64,000 nucleotides of DNA from Bryobacteraceae bacterium (GTDB lineage Bacteria; Acidobacteriota; Terriglobia; Bryobacterales; Bryobacteraceae). Location of the stretch: the NCBI GenBank assembly GCA_025056455.1, contig JANWVY010000001.1, positions 443,757 to 507,756 of the forward strand, read 5' to 3'. The notes beneath the pieces were generated by a model. That model saw only the letters and a program-made list of their open reading frames with translations, searched no databases and was not told where the DNA came from. This document shows, one piece after another, positions 1 through 8,373 of this stretch. Made by a program: the position numbers and the translations under genes. The stretch's first letter is position 1; each line of letters opens with the position of its first letter.

Positions 1-2034
1 GCCATCGCCGTAGTAGTACAGAACATCCCCCACAAAAACCCCTTGCTGCAGCAGGTAGGAAACGCGCGACAGATAATCAAGAAAAGGCTTGACGAAGGGC
101 CACCAGGTCACATTTCGATTCAGGTGGCTGCCCGCCGAGTACACCCAGCCGGGCTTTGGCGAATTCCGGGGCACATGGGACCAGGTATGCCAGACCACAT
201 GGTTCATGCCTTCGCAAAAAGCGCGATCTGCGCTTTCTTTCAAATCCTGGGGAGCCTCATACCAATGATGGAAGGAAGTGAAGGCCTCCATGTGCACGCG
301 ACGCTTGCCGTAGAGGTGAGCGGCGGAGGCCGTCTCTTTGACCACCCAAAGAGCGTCCGCAGTGGGACGGAAGGGCCAGAATTCGCCTTGTACGGAATCA
401 ACCTGGGAGTTGGCGAGAAGCGAGTCTACGGGAACATTATGCACAGGGGGACCTGGTCCACCGGCTTCGGACTTCACCGCTAAGCCAGCTTTCCGCGCTT
501 GCTCACGGGCTGTCGTGTAGTAGGCATGAATGAGCACATCGCTGAGCGTCTTTTCGTAGTCAAAACGGACGCGCTCAGTACGCTCACCGTCCCCAGCGGT
601 TGAGCCGAACACAACGGGCAAATAAGGCGCAAAATCGTAGCCGCGAAGGCGCCGGAAATCGGCCAGAAAGCCTGGTGACCAAATGTGTCCGACGACCTCG
701 TAACTGGGCAGATAGAGATGGCGCAGGCCACTGGCGCGCAAATCGGGAAACACCGTGCGAAGCCGGCCCAGTACGTGCTCTAAGTGAGCTCGCGTCGCCT
801 CCGGATTGAGGTGGTCTGTCGCCCATCCGTCTGAGTTGGGAGAGGGCACTTTCAAACGCTCGCCCGTATTCATGGCTACGTAGCGAAGAATGGTCCACTG
901 GCCTGGAGGAGCATCCCACCGCAGGCGGTCTTGGGAACCGACAAAAGAATCAAGAACCAGCGCCCCTTGGGTTGGCAAATCAAAAGGAGGCAATCCGCCA
1001 GTGGCGAAGACACCGCGCCCGCCCACGCGGTCTCCGTCATGAATGTTCTCCGTGTTCCACAATGCGCCGGTGCTGTAGGCCAGCGGCGCGGCAAGGATTT
1101 TCGCCCCGCCGCGGATTTGTCCCGGCAAATGCAGGGCGGCAAGATTCTCGCCATGGGCGTTTAGAACTTGGAATTCGCCCAGCGTCCAGTGGGGAATGTT
1201 TGGATCCCAGGCATCGATCAGACGCAGGCGCAGCCAGCCGCCTTTGACGTCGGGCGCGAGCGGGAAGGATTGCGGTTGGTTGGACCTTTGCAACTCTCCG
1301 CGGAGTACTGGGCGGAACTTGCTTCCATCTTCAGAGACAGCGATCTCAAAACGGCGAACCTGGCTCATGGGCACGGGCGTTGAGCCTGCTGGTACGTCGC
1401 CCGGATCGAGAATCACGGTACGCAACGGGCCGGGTGTGCGTCCTGGAAGAAGCCGAAAAATAAAGTCGTGGCCAGGCTTCCGGTTCTGGCTCGGAACGGC
1501 CAGTAGGGCAACGTGTTTCCAATGTGCTGCTTTGCCATCGGGACCTTTGGGCGCGCCGCGAGGTACGTCGGGATAGGGCAGTTCGAGTTCTACGGTCCGC
1601 CCTCCGGTAACGGAGGTTTCGGCAACCGCGAGGGCCATGCTAGCGTGTTCCGGCCGGGTCCAGGCGCCGCCTAAATCCCAGCTGCTGATCACGGAAAAAT
1701 CCACTTCGAGGTCGAGCTTTTTGGCTTCGGTGACTAGCTCACGAAAGTTTCGTAACCAGTCGTTGCTGAGAAAGGCAGGTCCGGCGGGCGGCTGTTGGGA
1801 CGCGTCGCCACGAGCTCCCATATCGAACAACAACACGCCGCCAATGCCGGCGTCCTTCATGGCGCGTAGCTCTTCCCGGGCTGCCGCCACGTCGACCCAT
1901 CCGTTCAGCCAGAGCCAGTACACATGCGGCCGCGCGGGCCGGGGCGGATTTCGCCATCCGGATTCCAAGTCCTCTGAGAAACTGGTGCCCGCCCACAAGA
2001 CGGACAGGACAAACCCACAAAATAGACGCTTCAT
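1..2034 (-). CDS. GH106-family alpha-L-rhamnosidase, 3' end missing
   Basis: Secreted glycoside hydrolase predicted to remove terminal alpha-L-rhamnose from plant or microbial glycans or rhamnosides. The reading frame is open from the ATG at 2034 to the window edge (678 codons) and runs off the left side, so the C-terminus is not visible. Residues 1-20 (MKRLFCGFVLSVLWAGTSFS) form a signal peptide. The N-terminal block has VYWLWLNG and MKDAGIGGVLLFDMG, typical of the GH106 barrel. Near the visible end are EAFTSFHHW, AFCEGMNHVVWHTW, NVTWWPF and YLLQQGVFVGDVLYYYGDG, all in the order expected for GH106. The start overlaps the stop of the isomerase-like gene by 4 bp (ATGA), so it is translationally coupled as the last visible gene of the receptor-transporter-isomerase operon. 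Family assignment is confident; the exact substrate is inferred. Confidence 0.88.
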   Translation of the reverse strand, partial: MKRLFCGFVLSVLWAGTSFSEDLESGWRNPPRPARPHVYWLWLNGWVDVAAAREELRAMKDAGIGGVLLFDMGARGDASQQPPAGPAFLSNDWLRNFRELVTEAKKLDLEVDFSVISSWDLGGAWTRPEHASMALAVAETSVTGGRTVELELPYPDVPRGAPKGPDGKAAHWKHVALLAVPSQNRKPGHDFIFRLLPGRTPGPLRTVILDPGDVPAGSTPVPMSQVRRFEIAVSEDGSKFRPVLRGELQRSNQPQSFPLAPDVKGGWLRLRLIDAWDPNIPHWTLGEFQVLNAHGENLAALHLPGQIRGGAKILAAPLAYSTGALWNTENIHDGDRVGGRGVFATGGLPPFDLPTQGALVLDSFVGSQDRLRWDAPPGQWTILRYVAMNTGERLKVPSPNSDGWATDHLNPEATRAHLEHVLGRLRTVFPDLRASGLRHLYLPSYEVVGHIWSPGFLADFRRLRGYDFAPYLPVVFGSTAGDGERTERVRFDYEKTLSDVLIHAYYTTAREQARKAGLAVKSEAGGPGPPVHNVPVDSLLANSQVDSVQGEFWPFRPTADALWVVKETASAAHLYGKRRVHMEAFTSFHHWYEAPQDLKESADRAFCEGMNHVVWHTWSHVPRNSPKPGWVYSAGSHLNRNVTWWPFVKPFLDYLSRVSYLLQQGVFVGDVLYYYGDG

Positions 2035-3488
2035 CCATCCGTCTCCACAATCACAGATTCAATTCCCAAGATGTTTGCAATGCGGTCCAGCAAACCGGCG
2101 CAGTGCCCCACTCCTAAGGCGAAATGGTGCGTGGGACCTTCCCGAACCCAACGCTTTAAGAAGGATCGAATATCTTTTCCAAAAAACCCACGTGTGTTGG
2201 TGTTGCCGGTAGCCGGGATCAATCCGCGACGGCTCTCCCCTTCCGCAAGGATGAACTTAAATTTGCCGTCCGCCTTCACCCCAATGCTGAGCATGGTGAT
2301 CGGCCCTTCCTTGATTTGAAACTCGACGCTTGCCCCGTGTCCAGGTTTGCCATGGTAGGCGCGGAGCGAACGGATGGTCGGCTTCCGGTCGGCGATGTTG
2401 ATATGATGGGGCCCGTCGTGGCCCACAAGAACAAATCCTTCCTGGAAATCCACTGGGTGAAATTCGGCAAAGCTCCCCCCCGCGCCGAGGCGGTCCATGA
2501 GCAGCATGGCGATACACGTCTTCAGATCGGATTCCCCGCACATGGGGAAACCTGCGGCCGTCAACAGCGAATTCCCTACCACTAGGCTGGTGACAATTTC
2601 GCGCAAGGGGCTGCCAGGCTCACCTTCGTAGTAGTAGGCTAAACCATCCAAATCGTAGTGCTCGATGAAACGATCCAAGGCGATCGAGGAGCGGGCAGCT
2701 TGCTCAAGATGAGCTTCGGTCAATTTTTCGGTTAGAGGGTCGGCGCCCGGGTCTGGCGTATCAAACAATTCTAAGATGGCTTGTTTTTTAGCAGCGAGTT
2801 CGGCCTCCGAAATGTTCCGGCTGAACCGCAGCAAATCATCCGCTTCCGTTTGGACAATATGGCAGCCGAAAGCAGCGACCAGCGCAGTTTGATCGGTCTG
2901 CATATCGAGCATGTGCTCAATGGGGTGGCCAAAATGGCCAATGCGCGCCCGTTTGAGGTCATGCAAAGCGCAGGCGATGCGGCACCAATTTTCAATCTCC
3001 TGTTCGGCAGCCGGATCGTCGTGAAGCGTGCCTAGAATGACGTCCGGAGGCCGCTTGCCCAGGCGCAGAGCCACACCTAAAAATTCAGGAATCGAGCAGA
3101 AATCGTCATTGGCCAGTTGCATGCGCGTGGTGGCGCGCGCGTAATCCATCGCGGCCATGGGCTGCAAGGCGACCAGAACCATGGGCACATCGACGCTTCG
3201 CGCAATGGCCGCAAAGCTCGCCGACGTGGCGTAGGTAAGCATGTCACAAAAGATGAGATCCAAGTCGGCGGCGCGCAAACGCGGAGCCAGAGCATAGGCG
3301 TCCTGAGCTTTGTCACACAACCCAAAATCTTCCACGGTCACGCCATGGGCCCGGATGCGTTCCACTAAGATTCGCTGTTTTTCAAGCAGTTCTTCGCGCA
3401 ATCCGGGAAACTGACCCCAATAAACGTGGTATCCCACGCCAAAAACTCCAATGCGGGCTTTTAGAGGTTTTCTTCTTTCAATTCGCAT
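2031..3488 (-). CDS. L-arabinose/L-fucose isomerase-family protein
   Basis: 485-residue cytoplasmic protein of the AraA/FucI fold, predicted to interconvert an aldose and a ketose, or to act on a related deoxysugar. The pattern of metal and catalytic residues of AraA is retained: E319 in GESDLKT, E342 in the FAEFHP segment, H357 in VGHDGP and H455 in THHFALG. I chose the ATG at 3488 (MRIERRKPLK) because it overlaps the stop of the upstream transporter gene by 11 bp; an upstream in-frame extension would lie inside that gene. The downstream rhamnosidase overlaps by 4 bp. With a GH106 enzyme next to it, L-rhamnose or L-fucose is as likely a substrate as L-arabinose. It differs enough from classical AraA that the reaction should be treated as open. 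Confidence 0.75.
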   Translation of the reverse strand: MRIERRKPLKARIGVFGVGYHVYWGQFPGLREELLEKQRILVERIRAHGVTVEDFGLCDKAQDAYALAPRLRAADLDLIFCDMLTYATSASFAAIARSVDVPMVLVALQPMAAMDYARATTRMQLANDDFCSIPEFLGVALRLGKRPPDVILGTLHDDPAAEQEIENWCRIACALHDLKRARIGHFGHPIEHMLDMQTDQTALVAAFGCHIVQTEADDLLRFSRNISEAELAAKKQAILELFDTPDPGADPLTEKLTEAHLEQAARSSIALDRFIEHYDLDGLAYYYEGEPGSPLREIVTSLVVGNSLLTAAGFPMCGESDLKTCIAMLLMDRLGAGGSFAEFHPVDFQEGFVLVGHDGPHHINIADRKPTIRSLRAYHGKPGHGASVEFQIKEGPITMLSIGVKADGKFKFILAEGESRRGLIPATGNTNTRGFFGKDIRSFLKRWVREGPTHHFALGVGHCAGLLDRIANILGIESVIVETDG

Positions 3489-4704
3489 ATTCAATTGTTC
3501 TCTTCGCAGGGTTTGGGCTCCAAAATCCTCCTGTGGCCAGGATGGACCAAGCCATCGGGTAGAGCAAAGCCATGGCAAGAAAAAGCGGCACGAATCCGAA
3601 ACGGTCGACACAAGGCCCGATGATCAGGTTGGAGATCATTCCGGCGATGCCGCCGCAAGTACCGGTTAGACCGACTGCTGCGCCGAGTTTGGAGGGCTCG
3701 ATTGCGTCGCCAATTAACGTAATGAAATTGGTGATCCAAAACCCGTGCGCAAACATGAGCAAAGACAGCAGGGCGATCGCCATGCCTGAGCTCGGCGTAA
3801 AGGGCGCTAAGCAGGAGGCTGGAGTGAGCAGCGCCGCGGCTAGCATCAGACCCAGGCGGACTCGCTTGGGGTGGTCGGCTCCACGGGCGAGACGGTCCGA
3901 GGCGCCGCCGGCAAGAAGATTGGCCACACCAAGGACAAAAAAAGGAATCCAGGTCTGGTTGCCGATGTCTTGCAGGGAGTAACCTCGTTCGCGGGCCAGA
4001 TACTGCGGAATCCAAAACATGTAGAAGTAGAAGACGGGATCGAAAAGGAAGCGGGCAGCCATCAAGCGCCGCATCTGCTTCCGCTTCCACAGCGGCGTCA
4101 GCTCGGTGGATTGCACGGTGGCTGCGCTTGACTTTTGCGCCCGGGGCAACTTACGCGTCGCCAGGATCCACCCTAGCAGCCACACCAGCCCGAGAATCGC
4201 TGTTCCCAGAAAAGCGCCCTTCCAGCCGAACCGAAGCGTCGTCCAAGCGGTCAGCGGGGGCGCCACGACGGCGCCAAACGCGGAGCCTCCGTTGGCGAAA
4301 CTAATGGCAAGCGCCCGGCGGGCTTGCGGCATCCACTCAACGGCGCCTTTCGTGACGGCGGGGAAGCACGCCCCCTCGCCCACGCCCAGAAGGAATCGTG
4401 CAATCCCCAAACCCCACGGTCCCGCCGCCCAGGCATGCGCTGCACTCGCGAGCGACCACAGCGTGACCGCTGATCCGAGACCCCAGGACGTGCCCATGCG
4501 ATCCATCAGCTTTCCACCGACGCTGAACATCACGGTGTAGCTCAGCACGAAAGCAAACACCACGCGCGAATACTCGGTGTTGCTCATGCCGAACTCGGCA
4601 ATCAACTGGGGTGCCAGAACGCTGAGTACTTGTCGGTCTAGAAAGCTGAGCGCAGATGCAAAAAACAGGAGCGTGCACAGCGTCCAGGCATGGAGCGGCG
4701 ACAT
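3478..4704 (-). CDS. MFS transporter, anion:cation symporter (ExuT/GudP-like) type
   Basis: 408-residue polytopic inner-membrane protein with about twelve hydrophobic segments. The N-terminal half has SFLDRQVLSVLAPQL followed by the loop DRMGTSWGLGSA, and the segment RFLLGVGEGACFPAVTKG is characteristic of the sugar-acid and hexuronate transporters of the ACS family. It probably brings the mono- or oligosaccharide released in the periplasm, or its acid form, into the cytoplasm by proton symport. It lies 34 bp after the TonB receptor gene and overlaps the isomerase gene by 11 bp, so all are one transcript. The substrate is inferred from the neighbouring rhamnosidase and cannot be read from the sequence. 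Confidence 0.85.
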   Translation of the reverse strand: MSPLHAWTLCTLLFFASALSFLDRQVLSVLAPQLIAEFGMSNTEYSRVVFAFVLSYTVMFSVGGKLMDRMGTSWGLGSAVTLWSLASAAHAWAAGPWGLGIARFLLGVGEGACFPAVTKGAVEWMPQARRALAISFANGGSAFGAVVAPPLTAWTTLRFGWKGAFLGTAILGLVWLLGWILATRKLPRAQKSSAATVQSTELTPLWKRKQMRRLMAARFLFDPVFYFYMFWIPQYLARERGYSLQDIGNQTWIPFFVLGVANLLAGGASDRLARGADHPKRVRLGLMLAAALLTPASCLAPFTPSSGMAIALLSLLMFAHGFWITNFITLIGDAIEPSKLGAAVGLTGTCGGIAGMISNLIIGPCVDRFGFVPLFLAMALLYPMAWSILATGGFWSPNPAKRTIEYAN

Positions 4705-4738
4705 AAGGCCAGTTGGAGTCTCTAGAGCCGCCGCACCT

Positions 4739-7700
4739 TTAGAAGTACATCCGCAAAGCGAACTGCATCACGCGCGGAGCCCGAGCCGAGAGAAACTCCC
4801 CTAAACGTGTGTTGACTTGGTTGCCAGCCGCGTCGAAGCGCGCCGCTGTGTCAAGCGTTGCAAACTGGGTGTGATTGAAAGCGTTGTAGGCTTCGGCGCG
4901 GAATTGCAAGCGCCACGATTCGCGAATGGGGAAATCTTTCATGAGGACCATATCCCAGTTGTTGATCCCTGGTCCTCGAATCTGGGTACGGGCGGAGTTG
5001 CCGAAAGTCCCTACCGCCGGCCGACGGAAAACCTCGGTACGGAAATTACGGCTGAAGGTACGCTGGCTGCGCGGCAGGTTGGGATTGCCCGTTACGTCAA
5101 TGCGCGCTCCCTGGCTTGGCGTGCCTGTGATGTCGATCGGTGTTACATTACTCCAGGTCACATTCAGCGGCTCGCCACTTACAAACGAGGTGATACCGGA
5201 TAGCTGCCAGTGATTCAGGACGTAATCGACGGGCTTGACGTTGGTTTTTACAGTGGGGAAGTTGTAGGTCCAATCAATGCGAACGGTATGCGTGCGGTCA
5301 AAATCCGACAAACCATAGTTCCAGAAGCGGGGACTGGCCAGTACGCTCACGGGAGCATTATCCACATCGCCGTAGTTGAGGGCCTTCGACCAGGTCCAAG
5401 CGAGCCCGTATTGAATGCCTCGAATGAAGCGACGCCGCGCGGTCACTTGAAGCGAATGGTAATTGGACGAGGAGGCCGCTTCTGTCATGAAAATGTCGTT
5501 ATAGCCGGGAATAGGCCGCAGAAACGGCGCCGGCAAGGGAGTGGAGGGATTCGTGGGGTCAGCATTTTCAGGCCGGAAGTTCGCGCCTAGGGGAACGGGA
5601 TTAAGGTTGCGCAGCCACATGAGATTTCTGCCCAGCGACCCGACGTAGCCCACATCGACAATGGTGCCGTAGCCAATGTCCTGTTGGATGCTCATGCTGA
5701 AGTTCATCACGGTCGCCAGCCGGTCGGACGTATCATAACCGTTCACATTCTGCGGGAAGACGAATCCCGTCGACTCGCGCAAGGTTTCAATGGTCCCGTA
5801 GAAGATGGTGGGAGTGGTGATCAGTGGAGGCTGGCCTGTAAAACGGTTCAAGTTGTCCGCCGTGTTGGGGCGGCTGAAATAGCGGCCGAAACCGCCTCGA
5901 AGAGCGGTCTTGCCGTTTCCAAAAATGTCATACGCAAAACCAAAACGCGGGCCAATTTTCACGTCGTAGCCGGGAACGAATCCGCGCGGTATTCCATCGC
6001 GGCCAGCGAGTGTCATCCCGTTCGTCGGATTGCCGCGGCCCGGAGCAATCGCTCCGATCAGAGCAGCGGGCAGCAACTCGCCTGTGTTCGGGTTTCGGCC
6101 CACGCGCTGGTTGGCAGCGTTGCGCACGGGTTGTACTAGAAACACCCGCTGAGCAGGATCATAGCGGTCCGGGTTGAAAGCCGCTAGGGCATTCGTGCGC
6201 ATGTAATTCGGCACGAAGTAGTGGAACCGGACCCCATACTCCAGGGTCAAGCGCCGGTTCACGCGCCACAAATCTTGACCGAACCACTCTACGGTTGGCT
6301 GGCGGTGGCTGTTGAAAATCCGGCTTGAGGCCTCGCTGTAGCTATTGAAGGCTCCGAGTGCAGCGCCCGCGTAGGCATAATTCGTGTTCAGCGGATTGTT
6401 AATGTCCGCTCCAAAATTGTAGGTGCCATAGTAGTTGCCGTCCGCCAGAGCCCCGGTGTAGCAGCGCTCCACCAAAATGCCCACCTTAAATGTGTGGCTG
6501 CCGTAGGTTTTGGTCACGTTGTTGGTGATATTAAACGCATACAGCCGTTGATAAAAGGGGAAGCGGCCTTCCATAAACAGATTGGCTGCATTGGGCACTC
6601 CGGCGAAGTTGGCGTTGGGCATCAAACCGAGGGGGTTATTTTGCGGGAACAGCTGGCCGGCGCGAAATCCGATGGTTGCCGCTTGGTTAGCGCGAATGGC
6701 TTCCTCGCTAGCTCGATTTCCCTCGGGCCGCCGCGTAGCGCCGACACTTAACTCATTGATCAAAGTCGGAGAGAGTATCCCGGTGTAGCGCAAAATATAA
6801 CCAATTCCTTGGAGCTGATAGGTCTTTTCTTTTTGCGGCCAATTGGTCGCGCCAGAAGTCAGGATGCCAATGGCGCCCTTTTGCCGGTCTAAATACGAGG
6901 CGTAGGTGAAGGCGAAACTATGATTTGCCGACAGCCGGTAGTCGATGCGCGCGTTCTCCATGCGAATTGGCGTTTCGGTTTCGGCTTGGAAGACATAGTT
7001 ATAACGGCCGCCTGAGATGCTTCGATCCAGGAAATTGGGCTCCGGGAAGCGCCGCAACAAAGCCAGTCCGTTGCTGCTGAGCCGGCTCGCCGGAATGATG
7101 TTGTTCGGAAACGGCGCATTGGCCAGCGGGTCGCGAATCGGAATCAAGCGGTTGTTGAGATCCAGTGACTGGCTAAAATCCCCACGGCGCTCGAGCAAGG
7201 TGGGAACCGTTAACTGGGCAATGGCTGTCGGGGTGCGCAACGGCCAGAATTCCTGCGACCAGAAGAAAAACAACTTGTCCCGGTTCCGGTTGAACTTCGG
7301 AAAAACGACCGGACCACCGATGTTGTAGTTCCATGTGTTATAGCGGTAGCGCGGCCGTGGCCTTTCAAACCGGTTGTTGAAGAAGTCATTGGCGTTGAAT
7401 TGTTCGTGACGCTTGAAATAGGAGACCAAACCATGGAATTCTTTTGTGCCGGACTTGGTGATGAAATTGATTGTGGCTCCCGTCGAGCGGCCGTATTCGG
7501 CCGGGTAGTTTGTCAACAGCACTTTCACTTCCTCAATGGCGTCTTGGCTCAGCATGATGGTGCTGTTGAAATTGTTCCCGATAGGATTGGTCGGCATGCC
7601 ATCCACGGTAACGATATTTGCGTTGCGCCGGTTGCCTTGAACGCTGATGTTGAAGTTGCGGTCTATGCGCTCGGGGCTCGCGCGGTCCACAACGCCTGGC

Positions 7701-8179
7701 AACAGGGCGATGAGCGACATCGGGTTCCGACCCTTGGTTAACAGGTTTTCGAGCTGTCCAGCCGAGATCACTCCAGAACGGTCCGAGCTATTCAGCTGCA
7801 CTTGAAGCCCAGAGGCCTCCACCGTGATTTGTTCCGTGGTCGAGCCCAGGGTCAGGCTTAAACGTCCGACGGCGAGGGTTTCTGCGGAGGTCAGAACAAA
7901 ACCCGTTTTTTGCAGGGTCTTAAAGCCAGGAGCCGTGACGGTGATGTCATAGGTTCCTGGCTGTAGACTACCCACCACGAAATCGCCTTGCTCGTTGGTG
8001 ACGGTCTTTCGTGACGCTCCGGTTGAAGACTGCGTCAGGACCACTTCGGCATTGGCGACCGCGGCGCCAGATGGATCCAAGACAGTGCCAGTGATGGTTC
8101 CAGTGACGGTTTGTGAAGAAAGCGGGGAGTGAAGCAGGCCCAGGAGGGCAAGAGCGGGAATCACTAGAAGTCGTCTCAT
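4739..8179 (-). CDS. Oar-like TonB-dependent outer-membrane receptor (rhamnoside locus)
   Basis: 1146-residue outer-membrane protein. Residues 1-23 are a signal peptide, about 26-110 a carboxypeptidase-regulatory-like beta-sandwich (GTVLDPSGAAVANAEV), then a plug domain with AEYGRSTGATINFITKSGT near residue 250, and a long beta-barrel ending in LRMYF with the C-terminal Phe usual for barrel assembly. I chose the ATG at 8179 because AAGGAG lies 6 nt upstream and the signal peptide begins there; an in-frame extension to 8254 would place extra residues before it. It is the first gene of the operon reaching the GH106 enzyme and is divergent from the fusion regulator, with a 19-bp palindrome between them. 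It probably imports oligosaccharides with TonB energy. No SusD-like lipoprotein accompanies it, as is usual for Acidobacteriota. Confidence 0.9.
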   Translation of the reverse strand: MRRLLVIPALALLGLLHSPLSSQTVTGTITGTVLDPSGAAVANAEVVLTQSSTGASRKTVTNEQGDFVVGSLQPGTYDITVTAPGFKTLQKTGFVLTSAETLAVGRLSLTLGSTTEQITVEASGLQVQLNSSDRSGVISAGQLENLLTKGRNPMSLIALLPGVVDRASPERIDRNFNISVQGNRRNANIVTVDGMPTNPIGNNFNSTIMLSQDAIEEVKVLLTNYPAEYGRSTGATINFITKSGTKEFHGLVSYFKRHEQFNANDFFNNRFERPRPRYRYNTWNYNIGGPVVFPKFNRNRDKLFFFWSQEFWPLRTPTAIAQLTVPTLLERRGDFSQSLDLNNRLIPIRDPLANAPFPNNIIPASRLSSNGLALLRRFPEPNFLDRSISGGRYNYVFQAETETPIRMENARIDYRLSANHSFAFTYASYLDRQKGAIGILTSGATNWPQKEKTYQLQGIGYILRYTGILSPTLINELSVGATRRPEGNRASEEAIRANQAATIGFRAGQLFPQNNPLGLMPNANFAGVPNAANLFMEGRFPFYQRLYAFNITNNVTKTYGSHTFKVGILVERCYTGALADGNYYGTYNFGADINNPLNTNYAYAGAALGAFNSYSEASSRIFNSHRQPTVEWFGQDLWRVNRRLTLEYGVRFHYFVPNYMRTNALAAFNPDRYDPAQRVFLVQPVRNAANQRVGRNPNTGELLPAALIGAIAPGRGNPTNGMTLAGRDGIPRGFVPGYDVKIGPRFGFAYDIFGNGKTALRGGFGRYFSRPNTADNLNRFTGQPPLITTPTIFYGTIETLRESTGFVFPQNVNGYDTSDRLATVMNFSMSIQQDIGYGTIVDVGYVGSLGRNLMWLRNLNPVPLGANFRPENADPTNPSTPLPAPFLRPIPGYNDIFMTEAASSSNYHSLQVTARRRFIRGIQYGLAWTWSKALNYGDVDNAPVSVLASPRFWNYGLSDFDRTHTVRIDWTYNFPTVKTNVKPVDYVLNHWQLSGITSFVSGEPLNVTWSNVTPIDITGTPSQGARIDVTGNPNLPRSQRTFSRNFRTEVFRRPAVGTFGNSARTQIRGPGINNWDMVLMKDFPIRESWRLQFRAEAYNAFNHTQFATLDTAARFDAAGNQVNTRLGEFLSARAPRVMQFALRMYF

Positions 8180-8316
8180 GGTGCGCTCCTTACTCACCTC
8201 AATGGAAAACTCCCTGCGGAACGATACAAAAAGTTTTCCACGGGTTATTCGCACTTCTAAAAAGCCGACGCCGGTTGAGAGGATGGCCGCCCGGGATCAC
8301 CCAAGCCGGCGCAATT

Positions 8317-8335
8317 ATGTTCACCAGGTGAACAT
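8317..8335. promoter_or_regulatory. 19-bp perfect palindrome, probable operator of the divergent rhamnoside locus
   Basis: ATGTTCACCAGGTGAACAT is an uninterrupted inverted repeat around a single central base. It lies 39 bp upstream of the regulator ATG and 138 bp upstream of the receptor ATG, immediately before a candidate -35 element of the regulator. This is the expected place for an autorepressing dimeric regulator that also controls the receptor operon. The symmetry is read directly; which protein binds is inferred. Confidence 0.7.
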
Positions 8336-8366
8336 TTGGTCAACCGGGGGCTGGCTGTGTTATATC
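8336..8366 (+). promoter_or_regulatory. Candidate sigma70-like promoter of the fusion regulator
   Basis: TTGGTC (8336-8341) and TTATAT (8360-8365) are separated by 18 bp. Transcription from it would start at about 8372-8374, on or just before the ATG at 8374, so the message would be leaderless. This agrees with the absence of a Shine-Dalgarno sequence before that ATG. The -35 abuts the palindromic operator. Confidence 0.4.
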
Positions 8367-8373
8367 TCCATTA

